Shown here: positions 1-7,015 of the stretch, piece after piece
Numbering within the stretch: position 1 is the stretch's first letter
How the letters are laid out: each line of letters begins with the position of its first letter
DNA from: Pseudorhodobacter sp.
GTDB taxonomy: Bacteria; Pseudomonadota; Alphaproteobacteria; Rhodobacterales; Rhodobacteraceae
NCBI GenBank assembly: GCA_024641255.1
Contig: JAHEDL010000012.1
Span: 1 to 8,381 of the forward strand
Direction: 5' to 3'
DNA: 8,381 nucleotides
The notes under the pieces: generated by a model
Told to the model about the DNA's origin: nothing
The model's database searches: none
What the model saw: only the letters and a program-made list of their open reading frames with translations
Translations under genes and position numbers: made by a program

Positions 1-516
1 GTAAACGGGCGTGCCTGCCGCCGCAAACACATCAATTCCGGTATGCATCACCCGCCGTTCCGGGCTGGCAGCATCCGCGAATTGATCGGTCTGATACACC
101 GTGCGCTTTTCACCATAAGCACCCAAGCCATACGCAACCGCCTGCGCCGCGAACCACGCATCGAAGCGGCGGTCAGAAAATGCCGGCATGTCTGGCAATT
201 GCCCCGCCGTCAGCAGCGCCATCGTCTGCACTGTCGCCGGGTCGGGGCGGAACAATGGTTCGGGCGTCAGGCCCGTAAGATAGCGGCGCACCGCCGCCTC
301 ACCAGCAATCGCAGGAAGGCCGCGTCCGGCGCGCATCACCGCCCGCAGCAAACCTTGGTCAACCGACAACAAGCGCCGCGCGGTGTCTTGCGCCTGCGCA
401 TCGCCTGCCTGCAAAGCGGACAGAACCTGCGGCAACTCAGCGCCTTTTGCCGCAACCACCTGCAGCGCCGCATATAAATCCCGCTGCCCCGAAACATCCG
501 CCAACCAGTCCTGCAT
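1..516 (-). CDS. M23 (LytM-type) metallopeptidase family protein, N-terminal part; runs off the left edge
   Basis: This is an open frame of 172 codons from an ATG at 516 to the window edge without a stop. The start is well fixed: GGAGG lies 5 nt upstream of the ATG and an in-frame TAG lies seven codons upstream (537-535). The visible C-terminal end contains H158-T-G-I-D162, matching the HxxxD zinc-ligand motif of M23 endopeptidases, followed by the family's typical GTPVY turn. The second zinc motif (HxH) would lie past the edge. Residues 1-130 are an Ala/Leu/Gln-rich, probably helical region I do not recognise. There is no signal peptide or membrane segment, which is unusual for a peptidoglycan hydrolase. 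From memory, similar M23 modules occur inside proteobacterial phosphotransferase-M23-aminotransferase fusions, so the rest may not be a simple peptidase. It is divergent from the lipoprotein gene. The family call is fairly sure; the substrate is unknown. Confidence 0.72.
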   Translation of the reverse strand, partial: MQDWLADVSGQRDLYAALQVVAAKGAELPQVLSALQAGDAQAQDTARRLLSVDQGLLRAVMRAGRGLPAIAGEAAVRRYLTGLTPEPLFRPDPATVQTMALLTAGQLPDMPAFSDRRFDAWFAAQAVAYGLGAYGEKRTVYQTDQFADAASPERRVMHTGIDVFAAAGTPVY

Positions 517-541
517 GCCACCCTCCGCCCGTGCCTAAGCA

Positions 542-570
542 ACTTTCGTCATCAGCGCGGCGAAGGTCAA
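542..570 (-). promoter_or_regulatory. possible promoter of the M23 gene
   Basis: On the minus strand TTGACC (570-565, 5 of 6 matches to the -35 consensus) is followed after 17 nt by GAAAGT (547-542, 3 of 6 matches to the -10). Transcription would begin near 536, leaving about 20 nt before the ATG at 516. The -10 is poor, so this is only a candidate. No comparably good promoter was seen for the divergent gene at 672. Confidence 0.25.
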
Positions 571-671
571 ACGAATGCTGCAAAATCCGGCGCCTACCCG
601 CGTTTGAAACTTGCCCCACCGTCGGTCGCCCTCTATCCCGATGCCAGCCACCTGTATTTAAGGGCCTGCCC

Positions 672-1253
672 ATGTTTTCCGTTTCGCGATTTTTCACCCC
701 CCTTTTTCTCATGCTTGCACTTGTCGGTTGTGTCGCCGGATCAAACTTCAGTTCCTCTCGCTCTGCCCCAGTGCTGAATGGCGCGATGCAGATCGGCGTT
801 CCGCCCGGCTATTGCATTGATGGCAAAGCCAGCCGCCAATCGCGCGAAACCGCCGTGATCCTGATGGGCCGCTGCACCGACGCGATGAAAGCCAAGCCCG
901 CGCTGATCACAGTGTCGATTGGTCAGGGCGGCTCTGCGGGGGTGATGACGGCGGGTGGCCCGGCGCTGGCGGCCTTCTTCACCTCGCAACAGGGCCGCGC
1001 CACCCTGTCACGCGATGGCCGCGCCTCTGATATCAGGGTGTTAACCGCACTTGGCTCTGGCGATGCACTTTTATTGCGCCTGAAAGACCGTCAGGTTGGT
1101 GAATACTGGCGCGCGGTTGTCGGCATCAAAGGCCGCTTGGTCACCATCTCAGCCACCGGCACAGATCAGGTGCCGCTGGCACCACAAGACGGCCGCGACG
1201 TTGTTGATAGCGTCCTGAACGCCCTGCGCAGCAGCAACGCAACGGCGTCCTGA
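672..1253 (+). CDS. small outer-membrane-type lipoprotein of unknown function
   Basis: The product has 193 residues. The N-terminus is a clear lipoprotein signal: Arg6, a hydrophobic stretch at residues 7-18, and the lipobox L-V-G-C20, so Cys20 should be lipidated after signal peptidase II cleavage. The residue after Cys20 is Val, not Asp, which favours no inner-membrane retention, although the +2 rule is not firm outside enterics. The mature part has two further cysteines, Cys48 (in PPGYC) and Cys68 (in MGRC), which could form a disulfide. It is Gly/Ala rich in the middle (82-100) and ends in a probable helix (residues 174-187). The frame is open upstream to 447, but the ATG at 672 is chosen because it puts the signal peptide at the N-terminus. 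An AAGGG lies about 7 nt upstream. I do not recognise a named domain; homologues are probably restricted to Rhodobacterales. It appears monocistronic. Confidence 0.85.
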   Translation: MFSVSRFFTPLFLMLALVGCVAGSNFSSSRSAPVLNGAMQIGVPPGYCIDGKASRQSRETAVILMGRCTDAMKAKPALITVSIGQGGSAGVMTAGGPALAAFFTSQQGRATLSRDGRASDIRVLTALGSGDALLLRLKDRQVGEYWRAVVGIKGRLVTISATGTDQVPLAPQDGRDVVDSVLNALRSSNATAS

Positions 1254-1395
1254 CCTCACCTTGTGTTAAGAGTTTTGTACTTAAGTCCAAAGTCGGCGCC
1301 TTGGGGCTGGAGTATTAACAATTTTATGGCGATAAAAGAATCGTTTCCATGCGTTCAACAGTGGCAATTTGGCTTAATGGTATGGTGTGGGCGTT

Positions 1396-2169
1396 ATGAC
1401 GGATGTTTTGTCGGGTTTTTTTGACAGATTGTTGCACAAACGCGTGCTGCGGCGCTGGGACGAAGCGGGCGAAACCGCGACAACCGCAGATTTCGACGCG
1501 CTGCGGGGCCTGCGCAACCGCGCCCGCGCCCTACGCCGCAACCTTGATCGGGTGATCCATCAGGCCGACCACCGCCTTGCCCTGCCGGTGATCGGTTCCA
1601 ACATCATCCGCAAGCCGCTTGGCACCGATTGGGCTTGGCGTCCCGAACTGTGGAAAGGCCCGATTCCGGTGCCCGGTTTTGCCACTGTGCCGGGCAAGGC
1701 GCAGATCTACGACGGCGCGACCATCTTTCACGATTGCCGCCGCTCTGAACTCACCGTTCGCCAAATTCGCAACACCCGCGAGGCTGACATTGCCCCCTTC
1801 GGCTTTCGCATGGATGTGTTCCGTTTCGACGGTTCGTTCCTGTCGCTGGTGGTCGACCTGCCCGAAGAGGCCGCGCGCGGGCTGAAGCAAAAGCACATCA
1901 TCCGCATGGATGTCATCGTTGAAATGGAAAAGCCGCTGGAAATCTTTGCGCGGCTAAACATCAAACACGGCCCCAATATTGAACAGATCGTCCGCGAACT
2001 GCCGCTGAACGAAGAAGAGGTGATGGTTGAATTCGACCTTGCCTATTCGAAGATGAACGAAAAACGCGTTGAAAAACTTTGGGTCGACCTGATCTTTGAA
2101 GGCCCCGAGATGAACCAGATCATTCTGCGCGACGTTACCTTTTCGCGCCGCCCGCGCGCCGAACTTTGA
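1396..2169 (+). CDS. DUF6478-like conserved protein of unknown function
   Basis: The product has 257 residues. I recognise the overall pattern (LRGLRNRARALRR near 36-48, the TDWAWRPELW block at 77-86, FHDC at 111-114, RNTREADIAPFG at 125-136, FRFDGSFLSLVVDLP at 142-155, EKPLEIFARLNIKHGPN at 178-194, and the C-terminal LRDVTFSRRPRAEL) as resembling the Rhodobacteraceae family I remember as DUF6478; the label needs a profile search. No signal peptide or membrane helix is visible, so it is probably cytoplasmic. A basic N-terminal helix-rich part (10-60) precedes a long predicted beta-rich part. A GTG at 1387 is an in-frame alternative start three codons earlier; the ATG at 1396 is preferred by codon, although neither has a strong Shine-Dalgarno. 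The stop is 8 nt before the next ATG, so the two genes are probably co-transcribed and possibly translationally coupled. Function is unknown. Confidence 0.85.
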   Translation: MTDVLSGFFDRLLHKRVLRRWDEAGETATTADFDALRGLRNRARALRRNLDRVIHQADHRLALPVIGSNIIRKPLGTDWAWRPELWKGPIPVPGFATVPGKAQIYDGATIFHDCRRSELTVRQIRNTREADIAPFGFRMDVFRFDGSFLSLVVDLPEEAARGLKQKHIIRMDVIVEMEKPLEIFARLNIKHGPNIEQIVRELPLNEEEVMVEFDLAYSKMNEKRVEKLWVDLIFEGPEMNQIILRDVTFSRRPRAEL

Positions 2170-2177
2170 GGCAGATA

Positions 2178-2552
2178 ATGTCAGACACCAAACTCACCAA
2201 AACCCGTATCCGCGCTGGCGTGTGGGAAGGCGTTTTGACTGGCATGCTCAGCGAACCAGTTCTGGATGTCTTGCATCTTGAACAACCGATCGCGGGCATC
2301 ACTCTGACCCCCATCGCCGACCGTCCCGGCGATTGGCTGGTGCGGGTGCCAATTCCGGCAAACTTGCTGTCCGAAGGTGTGCAAACCTTTCTTATCCGCG
2401 ATCGCAGCACCGGCGAAAAGCTGGACCACTTCACCATTATCACCGGCGTCGCCATGGAAGACGACTTGCGCGCAGAAGTCGATCTGCTGCGCGCCGAGCT
2501 GGATATGTTGAAACGCGCCTTCCGTCGGCACTGCCTAGAGACTTCATTGTAA
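2178..2552 (+). CDS. small protein with C-terminal coiled coil, partner of the DUF6478-like gene
   Basis: The product has 124 residues. The ATG at 2178 is chosen over in-frame upstream TTG (2166) because GAGG at 2168-2171, overlapping the previous stop codon, sits 6 nt upstream of it. Residues 10-90 look like a compact beta-rich domain (alternating hydrophobics in TGMLSEPVLDVLHL, ITLTPI, WLVRVPIP, QTFLIRD, DHFTIITG). Residues 94-117 form a short amphipathic helix with a heptad-like run of V101, L104, L108 and L111 between charged residues, suggesting self-association or pairing with another helix. There is no signal peptide or membrane segment. The 8-nt spacing from the DUF6478-like gene and the SD lying in that gene's stop region suggest coupling and a shared job. 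I do not recognise a named family. It is real by codon use, SD and context; function is not known. Confidence 0.8.
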   Translation: MSDTKLTKTRIRAGVWEGVLTGMLSEPVLDVLHLEQPIAGITLTPIADRPGDWLVRVPIPANLLSEGVQTFLIRDRSTGEKLDHFTIITGVAMEDDLRAEVDLLRAELDMLKRAFRRHCLETSL

Positions 2553-2569
2553 CATATTGATTTTAAATA

Positions 2570-2585
2570 TTTGCTGCGCAGCAAA
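2570..2585. repeat. 16-nt perfect palindrome
   Basis: TTTGCTGCGCAGCAAA is fully self-complementary and begins 18 nt after the stop of the coiled-coil gene. Its core GCTGCGCAG recurs at 2608-2616 inside the left arm of the adjacent stem-loop. It could be a dimeric-regulator site or part of a transcription-end or repetitive palindromic element; the sequence alone does not decide. Confidence 0.7.
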
Positions 2586-2594
2586 ACTGCAGCA

Positions 2595-2641
2595 TTTCAT
2601 GGTCTTCGCTGCGCAGAAACCGCGCAGCGAAGACCATGAAA
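2595..2641. repeat. perfect 20-bp inverted repeat (stem-loop), possible terminator or REP-like element
   Basis: The arms at 2595-2614 and 2622-2641 are exact reverse complements over 20 bp. The loop is 7 nt (AGAAACC). The stem starts with TTTCATGG, ends in GCTGCGC, and would be very stable as RNA. On the plus strand it is followed by AAACACCCCC rather than a T run, so it is not a canonical intrinsic terminator. It may instead protect or define the 3' end of the upstream two-gene transcript, or be a copy of a dispersed palindromic repeat. Confidence 0.8.
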
Positions 2642-2730
2642 AACACCCCCTACCGCTTTGGTGCGCCATGCTCGCATGGTGGTGTGTAATTTCGTCCCGC
2701 CCCTGCGCGCAGAAATTAACAGGATGTGAA

Positions 2731-2759
2731 TGCACACGGTTAACCCATTGATCTATATA
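2731..2759 (+). promoter_or_regulatory. candidate fadH promoter
   Basis: TGCACA (2731-2736, 4 of 6 matches to TTGACA) is separated by 17 nt from TATATA (2754-2759), which is a good -10 in otherwise GC-rich DNA. Transcription would start near 2766, giving a leader of about 95 nt that includes the 17-nt palindrome at 2772-2788. The -35 is weak, which fits a regulated promoter, but this is a pattern match only. Confidence 0.4.
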
Positions 2760-2771
2760 AGCCGCCGCCCC

Positions 2772-2788
2772 TGTCGCACTGTGCGACA
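2772..2788. promoter_or_regulatory. 17-nt palindrome, candidate operator of fadH
   Basis: TGTCGCACTGTGCGACA has two perfect 8-nt arms around a single central T. It starts a few bases downstream of the predicted transcription start, where a bound repressor would block RNA polymerase. The arms have the size expected of a dimeric helix-turn-helix regulator. It could also be a small RNA hairpin in the leader, though a 1-nt loop argues against that. No regulator for it is encoded in the window that I can pair with it. Confidence 0.45.
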
Positions 2789-2797
2789 CCAGACTGA

Positions 2798-4861
<2,064 letters not shown>

Positions 4862-4862
4862 G

Positions 4863-4886
4863 CGGTCCCGGCTCGGGACCGTTTTT
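4863..4886 (+). terminator. intrinsic terminator of fadH
   Basis: The sequence CGGTCCCG (4863-4870), loop GCT, CGGGACCG (4874-4881) forms a perfect 8-bp GC-rich stem, followed directly by TTTTT (4882-4886). It begins two bases after the fadH stop codon, so it is a classic rho-independent terminator for the plus strand. Confidence 0.93.
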
Positions 4887-4888
4887 GT

Positions 4889-4908
4889 AGCCTTTGAAAT
4901 CAAAGGCT
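4889..4908. repeat. 9-bp inverted repeat between fadH and the peroxidase gene
   Basis: AGCCTTTGA (4889-4897) and TCAAAGGCT (4900-4908) are exact reverse complements around AA. Neither strand has a T run after it. It lies 68 nt beyond the stop of the minus-strand peroxidase gene and may help end that transcript, but as an intrinsic terminator it is incomplete. Confidence 0.4.
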
Positions 4909-4975
4909 TAGCGCTCCAATTTAGGAATGTCTTAACCTTTGCCTTGCAGCAGGAGCAGAGATTTTCCGTAGCAAC

Positions 4976-5533
4976 CTAACCCGCATCCGCGATCAGAGCG
5001 TCGATTTCATCGGTGATTGTCGACGACATCGGATTGGCGGCAGAGCCCCAAGAGTTCACAATTGCACCGTCTGGCCCAATCAGCACCTTGTTGAAGTTCC
5101 ACCCCGGCACAAAGCCGGTGGTTTCGCTGACCCATACATAGAACGGATGCACCGCACCCGCCGCGACGTGGCTGATTGTTGTCATCGGCAGGGTCAGGCC
5201 GTAGTTCAGCGCGCAGAAATCCTTTACCTCGGCATCCGAAGCAAGCTCTTGGTTGAAGTCGTCGGACGGCACCGCCAGCACCACCGCTTTGTCGCCATAG
5301 TGATCGGACAGCGCCTGCAAATCGACGTATTGCGGCGTGAAGCCACACATGGACGCGGTGTTCACCACCAACACGGGTTTGCCGCGCCAATCGGCGGTGT
5401 TGTAGTTGCCGCCGTCAATCGAGGCGAAGGTGAAACTGGGGGCAGAGTCGGCGGCGTTGGCCATTTCAAAAGCTCCGGCTGACAAAAGGCCAAGGCTGGC
5501 CACGGCGACGGCAACAAGACGCATCAAATTCAT
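4976..5533 (-). CDS. exported glutathione peroxidase family protein (thiol peroxidase)
   Basis: The product has 185 residues. The ATG at 5533 is chosen because GGAGG lies 5 nt upstream; the frame's earlier TTG (5545) overlaps that SD. Residues 1-27 form a Sec-type signal peptide (hydrophobic 6-20, A25-N26-A27 before A28), so the enzyme should act in the periplasm. The peroxidase fold follows. The family's active-site block is clear: Cys63 in NTASMCGFTPQY as peroxidatic cysteine, Gln95 in DDFNQE, and Trp145-Asn146 in GWNFNK. The usual PCNQF segment reads PSDDF, so the resolving cysteine common in thioredoxin-dependent members is absent there. Cys107 (in DFCALNYG) is the only other cysteine in the mature protein. 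The role is likely reduction of H2O2 or organic hydroperoxides with a thiol donor that cannot be named from sequence. It lies 80 nt downstream of the regulator gene on the same strand, so co-transcription is possible. Confidence 0.9.
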   Translation of the reverse strand: MNLMRLVAVAVASLGLLSAGAFEMANAADSAPSFTFASIDGGNYNTADWRGKPVLVVNTASMCGFTPQYVDLQALSDHYGDKAVVLAVPSDDFNQELASDAEVKDFCALNYGLTLPMTTISHVAAGAVHPFYVWVSETTGFVPGWNFNKVLIGPDGAIVNSWGSAANPMSSTITDEIDALIADAG

Positions 5534-5561
5534 CGCATCCTCCAACGGTTTGGAAGATATA

Positions 5562-5607
5562 CGCGGCGAAAGCGTCGCTGGATCACCCGTTGCGCCGTTT
5601 CGCCGCG
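5562..5607. repeat. 10-bp inverted repeat between the regulator and peroxidase genes
   Basis: CGCGGCGAAA (5562-5571) and TTTCGCCGCG (5598-5607) are exact reverse complements separated by 26 nt. The repeat begins 7 nt after the LacI-family stop on the minus strand and is followed on that strand by TATATCTTCC. It may be a weak terminator or attenuating stem between the two genes, or a coincidence of GC-rich sequence. TATATC (5561-5556) could serve as a -10 for the peroxidase gene, but I see no matching -35. Confidence 0.35.
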
Positions 5608-5613
5608 ACGTAG

Positions 5614-6654
5614 CTATAGCACAGGTTTGCGGATCGTGTCGCCGGGTTGCAGCGTTGGGAAAAGTTCAATCACCTCGCCGCCAATCACGCCATTTTGCCG
5701 TTTACCGGCGATGATTTCGGCGGCACGGCGGCCAATTTCCAAACGGCAGGCATCCATGGTGGCCAGTTTGCGCGGCAGGCCATCCAACAATTCGACCCCG
5801 TTGAAGCCCGCAAGGCCGATGCGGCCCGGCACGTCGATGTTATTGGCCAAGCAATACAAAAGACCGCCCGCGCCGATCATGTCATTGGAGTAATAGAGAA
5901 AATCGACCTGCGGCGAGCGGGTCAGCACCGCTTCGGTCATTTCGCGGCCCTTCAGCAAGGCCGAGCCGCCCGAGTAAAATTCGCGGTCTACCAAGGCCAG
6001 ACCGGCCTTGGCCAACGCCTCTTCAAAGCCTTCCAGACGTTTGCGGGCGCGGTGGTCGTAGGGCATCATGGTGCCAAGGAAGGCAATGTTGCGATAGCCG
6101 GCGGCGATGATGGCTTCGGCCATTTGCCGACCCGCCCGACGATGCGAAATGCCAACCGCGCTATCAACCGGGGTGCCGTCGATATCCATGATTTCAACAA
6201 TCGGAATTCCGGCCTGCGCCAGCATCGCCTGCGCGGCTTCGGTATGTTCCAGACCGGCGATGATCACCCCCGAAGGCCGCCACGACAGCATTTCGTAAAG
6301 CACCGATTCTTCGCGTTCGGGCGAATAATTGGTAACGCCAACAACCGGTTGCAGGCCGGTGTCTTCCAAGGTGTCCGAAATGCCGGTCATCACTTCGGGG
6401 AAGACCATGTTCGACAGCGACGGGATGATCACCGCAACAAGGTTAACGCGCTGGCTGGCAAGCGCGCCCGCGATCTTGTTCGGCACATAGCCAAGCTTGC
6501 GCGCCGCCTCTAGCACCCGTTCGCGGGTGGCTTCGGAAACGTCGCCCCGGTTACGCAGCACGCGGCTGACCGTCATTTCACTTACGCCCGATGCTTCGGA
6601 AACGTCACGAAGGGTCAAGGTGCGGCGCGGATCGGGAATCGGGGGCTTGCTCAC
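5614..6654 (-). CDS. LacI-family transcriptional regulator, GntR (gluconate repressor)-like
   Basis: The product has 346 residues from GTG at 6654, a normal LacI-family length. Residues 12-33 carry the helix-turn-helix (LTLRDVSEASGVSEMTVSRV), and 55-68 the hinge region (GYVPNKIAGALASQ) that inserts in the minor groove. Residues 72-346 are the periplasmic-binding-protein-like sensor and dimer domain. The MTVSRxLRN recognition segment, the PSLxNxVFxEV block (78-88) and the EMLSW block (121-125) resemble E. coli GntR, so a sugar-acid effector such as gluconate is a reasonable inference, but the ligand cannot be read from the sequence. The start is uncertain: there is no in-frame ATG upstream of the HTH. 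GTG 6654 fits the family's N-terminus but has a poor SD; TTG at 6699 has AAGGGG 4 nt upstream and would add 15 residues. The open frame reaches 6789, beyond the likely promoter. An operator-like palindrome upstream suggests autoregulation. Its usual gluconate-pathway neighbours are not in the window. Confidence 0.9.
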   Translation of the reverse strand: MSKPPIPDPRRTLTLRDVSEASGVSEMTVSRVLRNRGDVSEATRERVLEAARKLGYVPNKIAGALASQRVNLVAVIIPSLSNMVFPEVMTGISDTLEDTGLQPVVGVTNYSPEREESVLYEMLSWRPSGVIIAGLEHTEAAQAMLAQAGIPIVEIMDIDGTPVDSAVGISHRRAGRQMAEAIIAAGYRNIAFLGTMMPYDHRARKRLEGFEEALAKAGLALVDREFYSGGSALLKGREMTEAVLTRSPQVDFLYYSNDMIGAGGLLYCLANNIDVPGRIGLAGFNGVELLDGLPRKLATMDACRLEIGRRAAEIIAGKRQNGVIGGEVIELFPTLQPGDTIRKPVL

Positions 6655-6732
6655 TGGGGAAATGGCCTGCGTTGGGGATTTCTTCCTTGTTAGCGCCAAA
6701 ACACCCCTTGTCCAACCCCGCAAAATACGATA

Positions 6733-6746
6733 TGTTAGCGGTAACA
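6733..6746. promoter_or_regulatory. operator-like palindrome for the GntR-like LacI regulator
   Basis: TGTTAGCGGTAACA on the plus strand reads TGTTACCGCTAACA on the minus strand. It has perfect TGTTA/TAACA arms around a 4-nt centre. This is the form I remember for E. coli GntR sites (TGTTACC-type half sites), and the adjacent regulator carries the same MTVSRxLRN recognition segment. It lies about 80 nt upstream of the GTG start and just downstream of a candidate promoter, a good place for autorepression. Confidence 0.62.
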
Positions 6747-6760
6747 GCAGTAATGCTGAA

Positions 6761-6789
6761 CATATCCTGCGCGTCCTGCAAGCTCTCAA
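6761..6789 (-). promoter_or_regulatory. candidate promoter of the LacI-family gene
   Basis: On the minus strand TTGAGA (6789-6784, 5 of 6 matches to the -35) is followed after 17 nt by GATATG (6766-6761, 3 of 6 matches to the -10). Transcription would start near 6754 and run directly into the palindrome at 6746-6733. The -10 is mediocre, so the call rests mainly on the -35, the spacing and the position of the operator-like site. Confidence 0.4.
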
Positions 6790-6809
6790 CCCAGACGCAA
6801 CGGACCCGA

Positions 6810-6841
6810 GGGGGAGTGGTGGGCCAAAAATTCACTCCCCC
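6810..6841. repeat. 9-bp inverted repeat upstream of tRNA-Arg
   Basis: GGGGGAGTG (6810-6818) and CACTCCCCC (6833-6841) are exact reverse complements with a 14-nt loop. The plus strand continues TTAATTCCCTTTTAG, a broken T-rich stretch. It lies between the divergent LacI-family gene and the tRNA gene. No plus-strand gene ends nearby, so a terminator role is not obvious. Confidence 0.4.
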
Positions 6842-6912
6842 TTAATTCCCTTTTAGTACCTAACACCAAGCCTGTTGCATCTGTGCGGGATTTTTCGCAT
6901 GTAAGGTCGCGT

Positions 6913-6989
6913 GGCTCCGTAGCTCAGCCGGATAGAGCGGCGGTTTCCTAAACCGTAGGCCGCGTGTTCGAATCACGCCGGAGTCACCA
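6913..6989 (+). tRNA. tRNA-Arg, anticodon CCT (reads AGG)
   Basis: All arms fold. The acceptor stem is GGCTCCG (6913-6919) with CGGAGTC (6979-6985) including one G-T pair. The D arm is GCTC...GAGC (6922-6938). The anticodon stem is GCGGT/ACCGT (6940-6944, 6952-6956) with loop TTCCTAA, giving anticodon CCT at 6947-6949. The variable loop is 5 nt (AGGCC), and the T arm is GCGTG/CACGC with TTCGAAT. The discriminator is A6986 and CCA is encoded (6987-6989). tRNA-Arg(CCU) serves the AGG codon, which is rare in GC-rich alphaproteobacteria. The terminator stem begins immediately after CCA. Confidence 0.97.
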
Positions 6990-7013
6990 AAAAGCCCCCT
7001 TGCGGGGGCTTTT
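6990..7013. terminator. bidirectional intrinsic terminator between tRNA-Arg and gyrB
   Basis: AAAAGCCCCC (6990-6999), loop TTGC, GGGGGCTTTT (7004-7013) form a perfect 10-bp stem. The plus strand ends in TTTT after the GC stem (7010-7013), serving the tRNA. The minus strand ends in TTTTT (6993-6989), serving gyrB, whose stop is at 7018-7016. The minus-strand T run extends into the last base of the tRNA CCA. Confidence 0.92.
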
Positions 7014-7015
7014 GC

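Noticed and set aside
1266..1284. TTAAG...CTTAA inverted repeat in the 1254-1395 gap
   Set aside because: Arms are only 5 bp in an AT-rich stretch, easily expected by chance; no promoter elements with good spacing could be tied to it.
1326..1420. Small upstream open frame before the DUF6478-like gene (ATG at 1326)
   Set aside because: About 30 codons with no SD, overlapping the start of the real gene in another frame; no supporting feature.
2570..2600. Possible PhaR-type (CTGC-N3/4-GCAG) binding site
   Set aside because: The CTGC and GCAG half sites are abutting or overlapping here instead of 3-4 nt apart, and no polyhydroxyalkanoate gene is nearby.
2557..2751. Short plus-strand open frame across the palindromic intergenic region
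   Set aside because: No SD, and the translated sequence derives from the inverted repeats and candidate promoter; better explained as non-coding.
2772..2788. CooA/CRP-type site (TGTCG...CGACA)
   Set aside because: The spacing between the 5-nt half sites is 7 nt, whereas CRP-family sites use 6; a CO- or cAMP-type regulator is not supported.
5647..6513. 288-residue plus-strand open frame opposite the LacI-family gene
   Set aside because: It is antisense to a clear LacI-family protein, has no recognisable domain and has biased shadow-like composition.
6913..6989. tRNA-Arg as an integration site for a mobile element
   Set aside because: No integrase, no repeated copy of the tRNA 3' end and no foreign-looking gene is visible on either side; gyrB follows directly.
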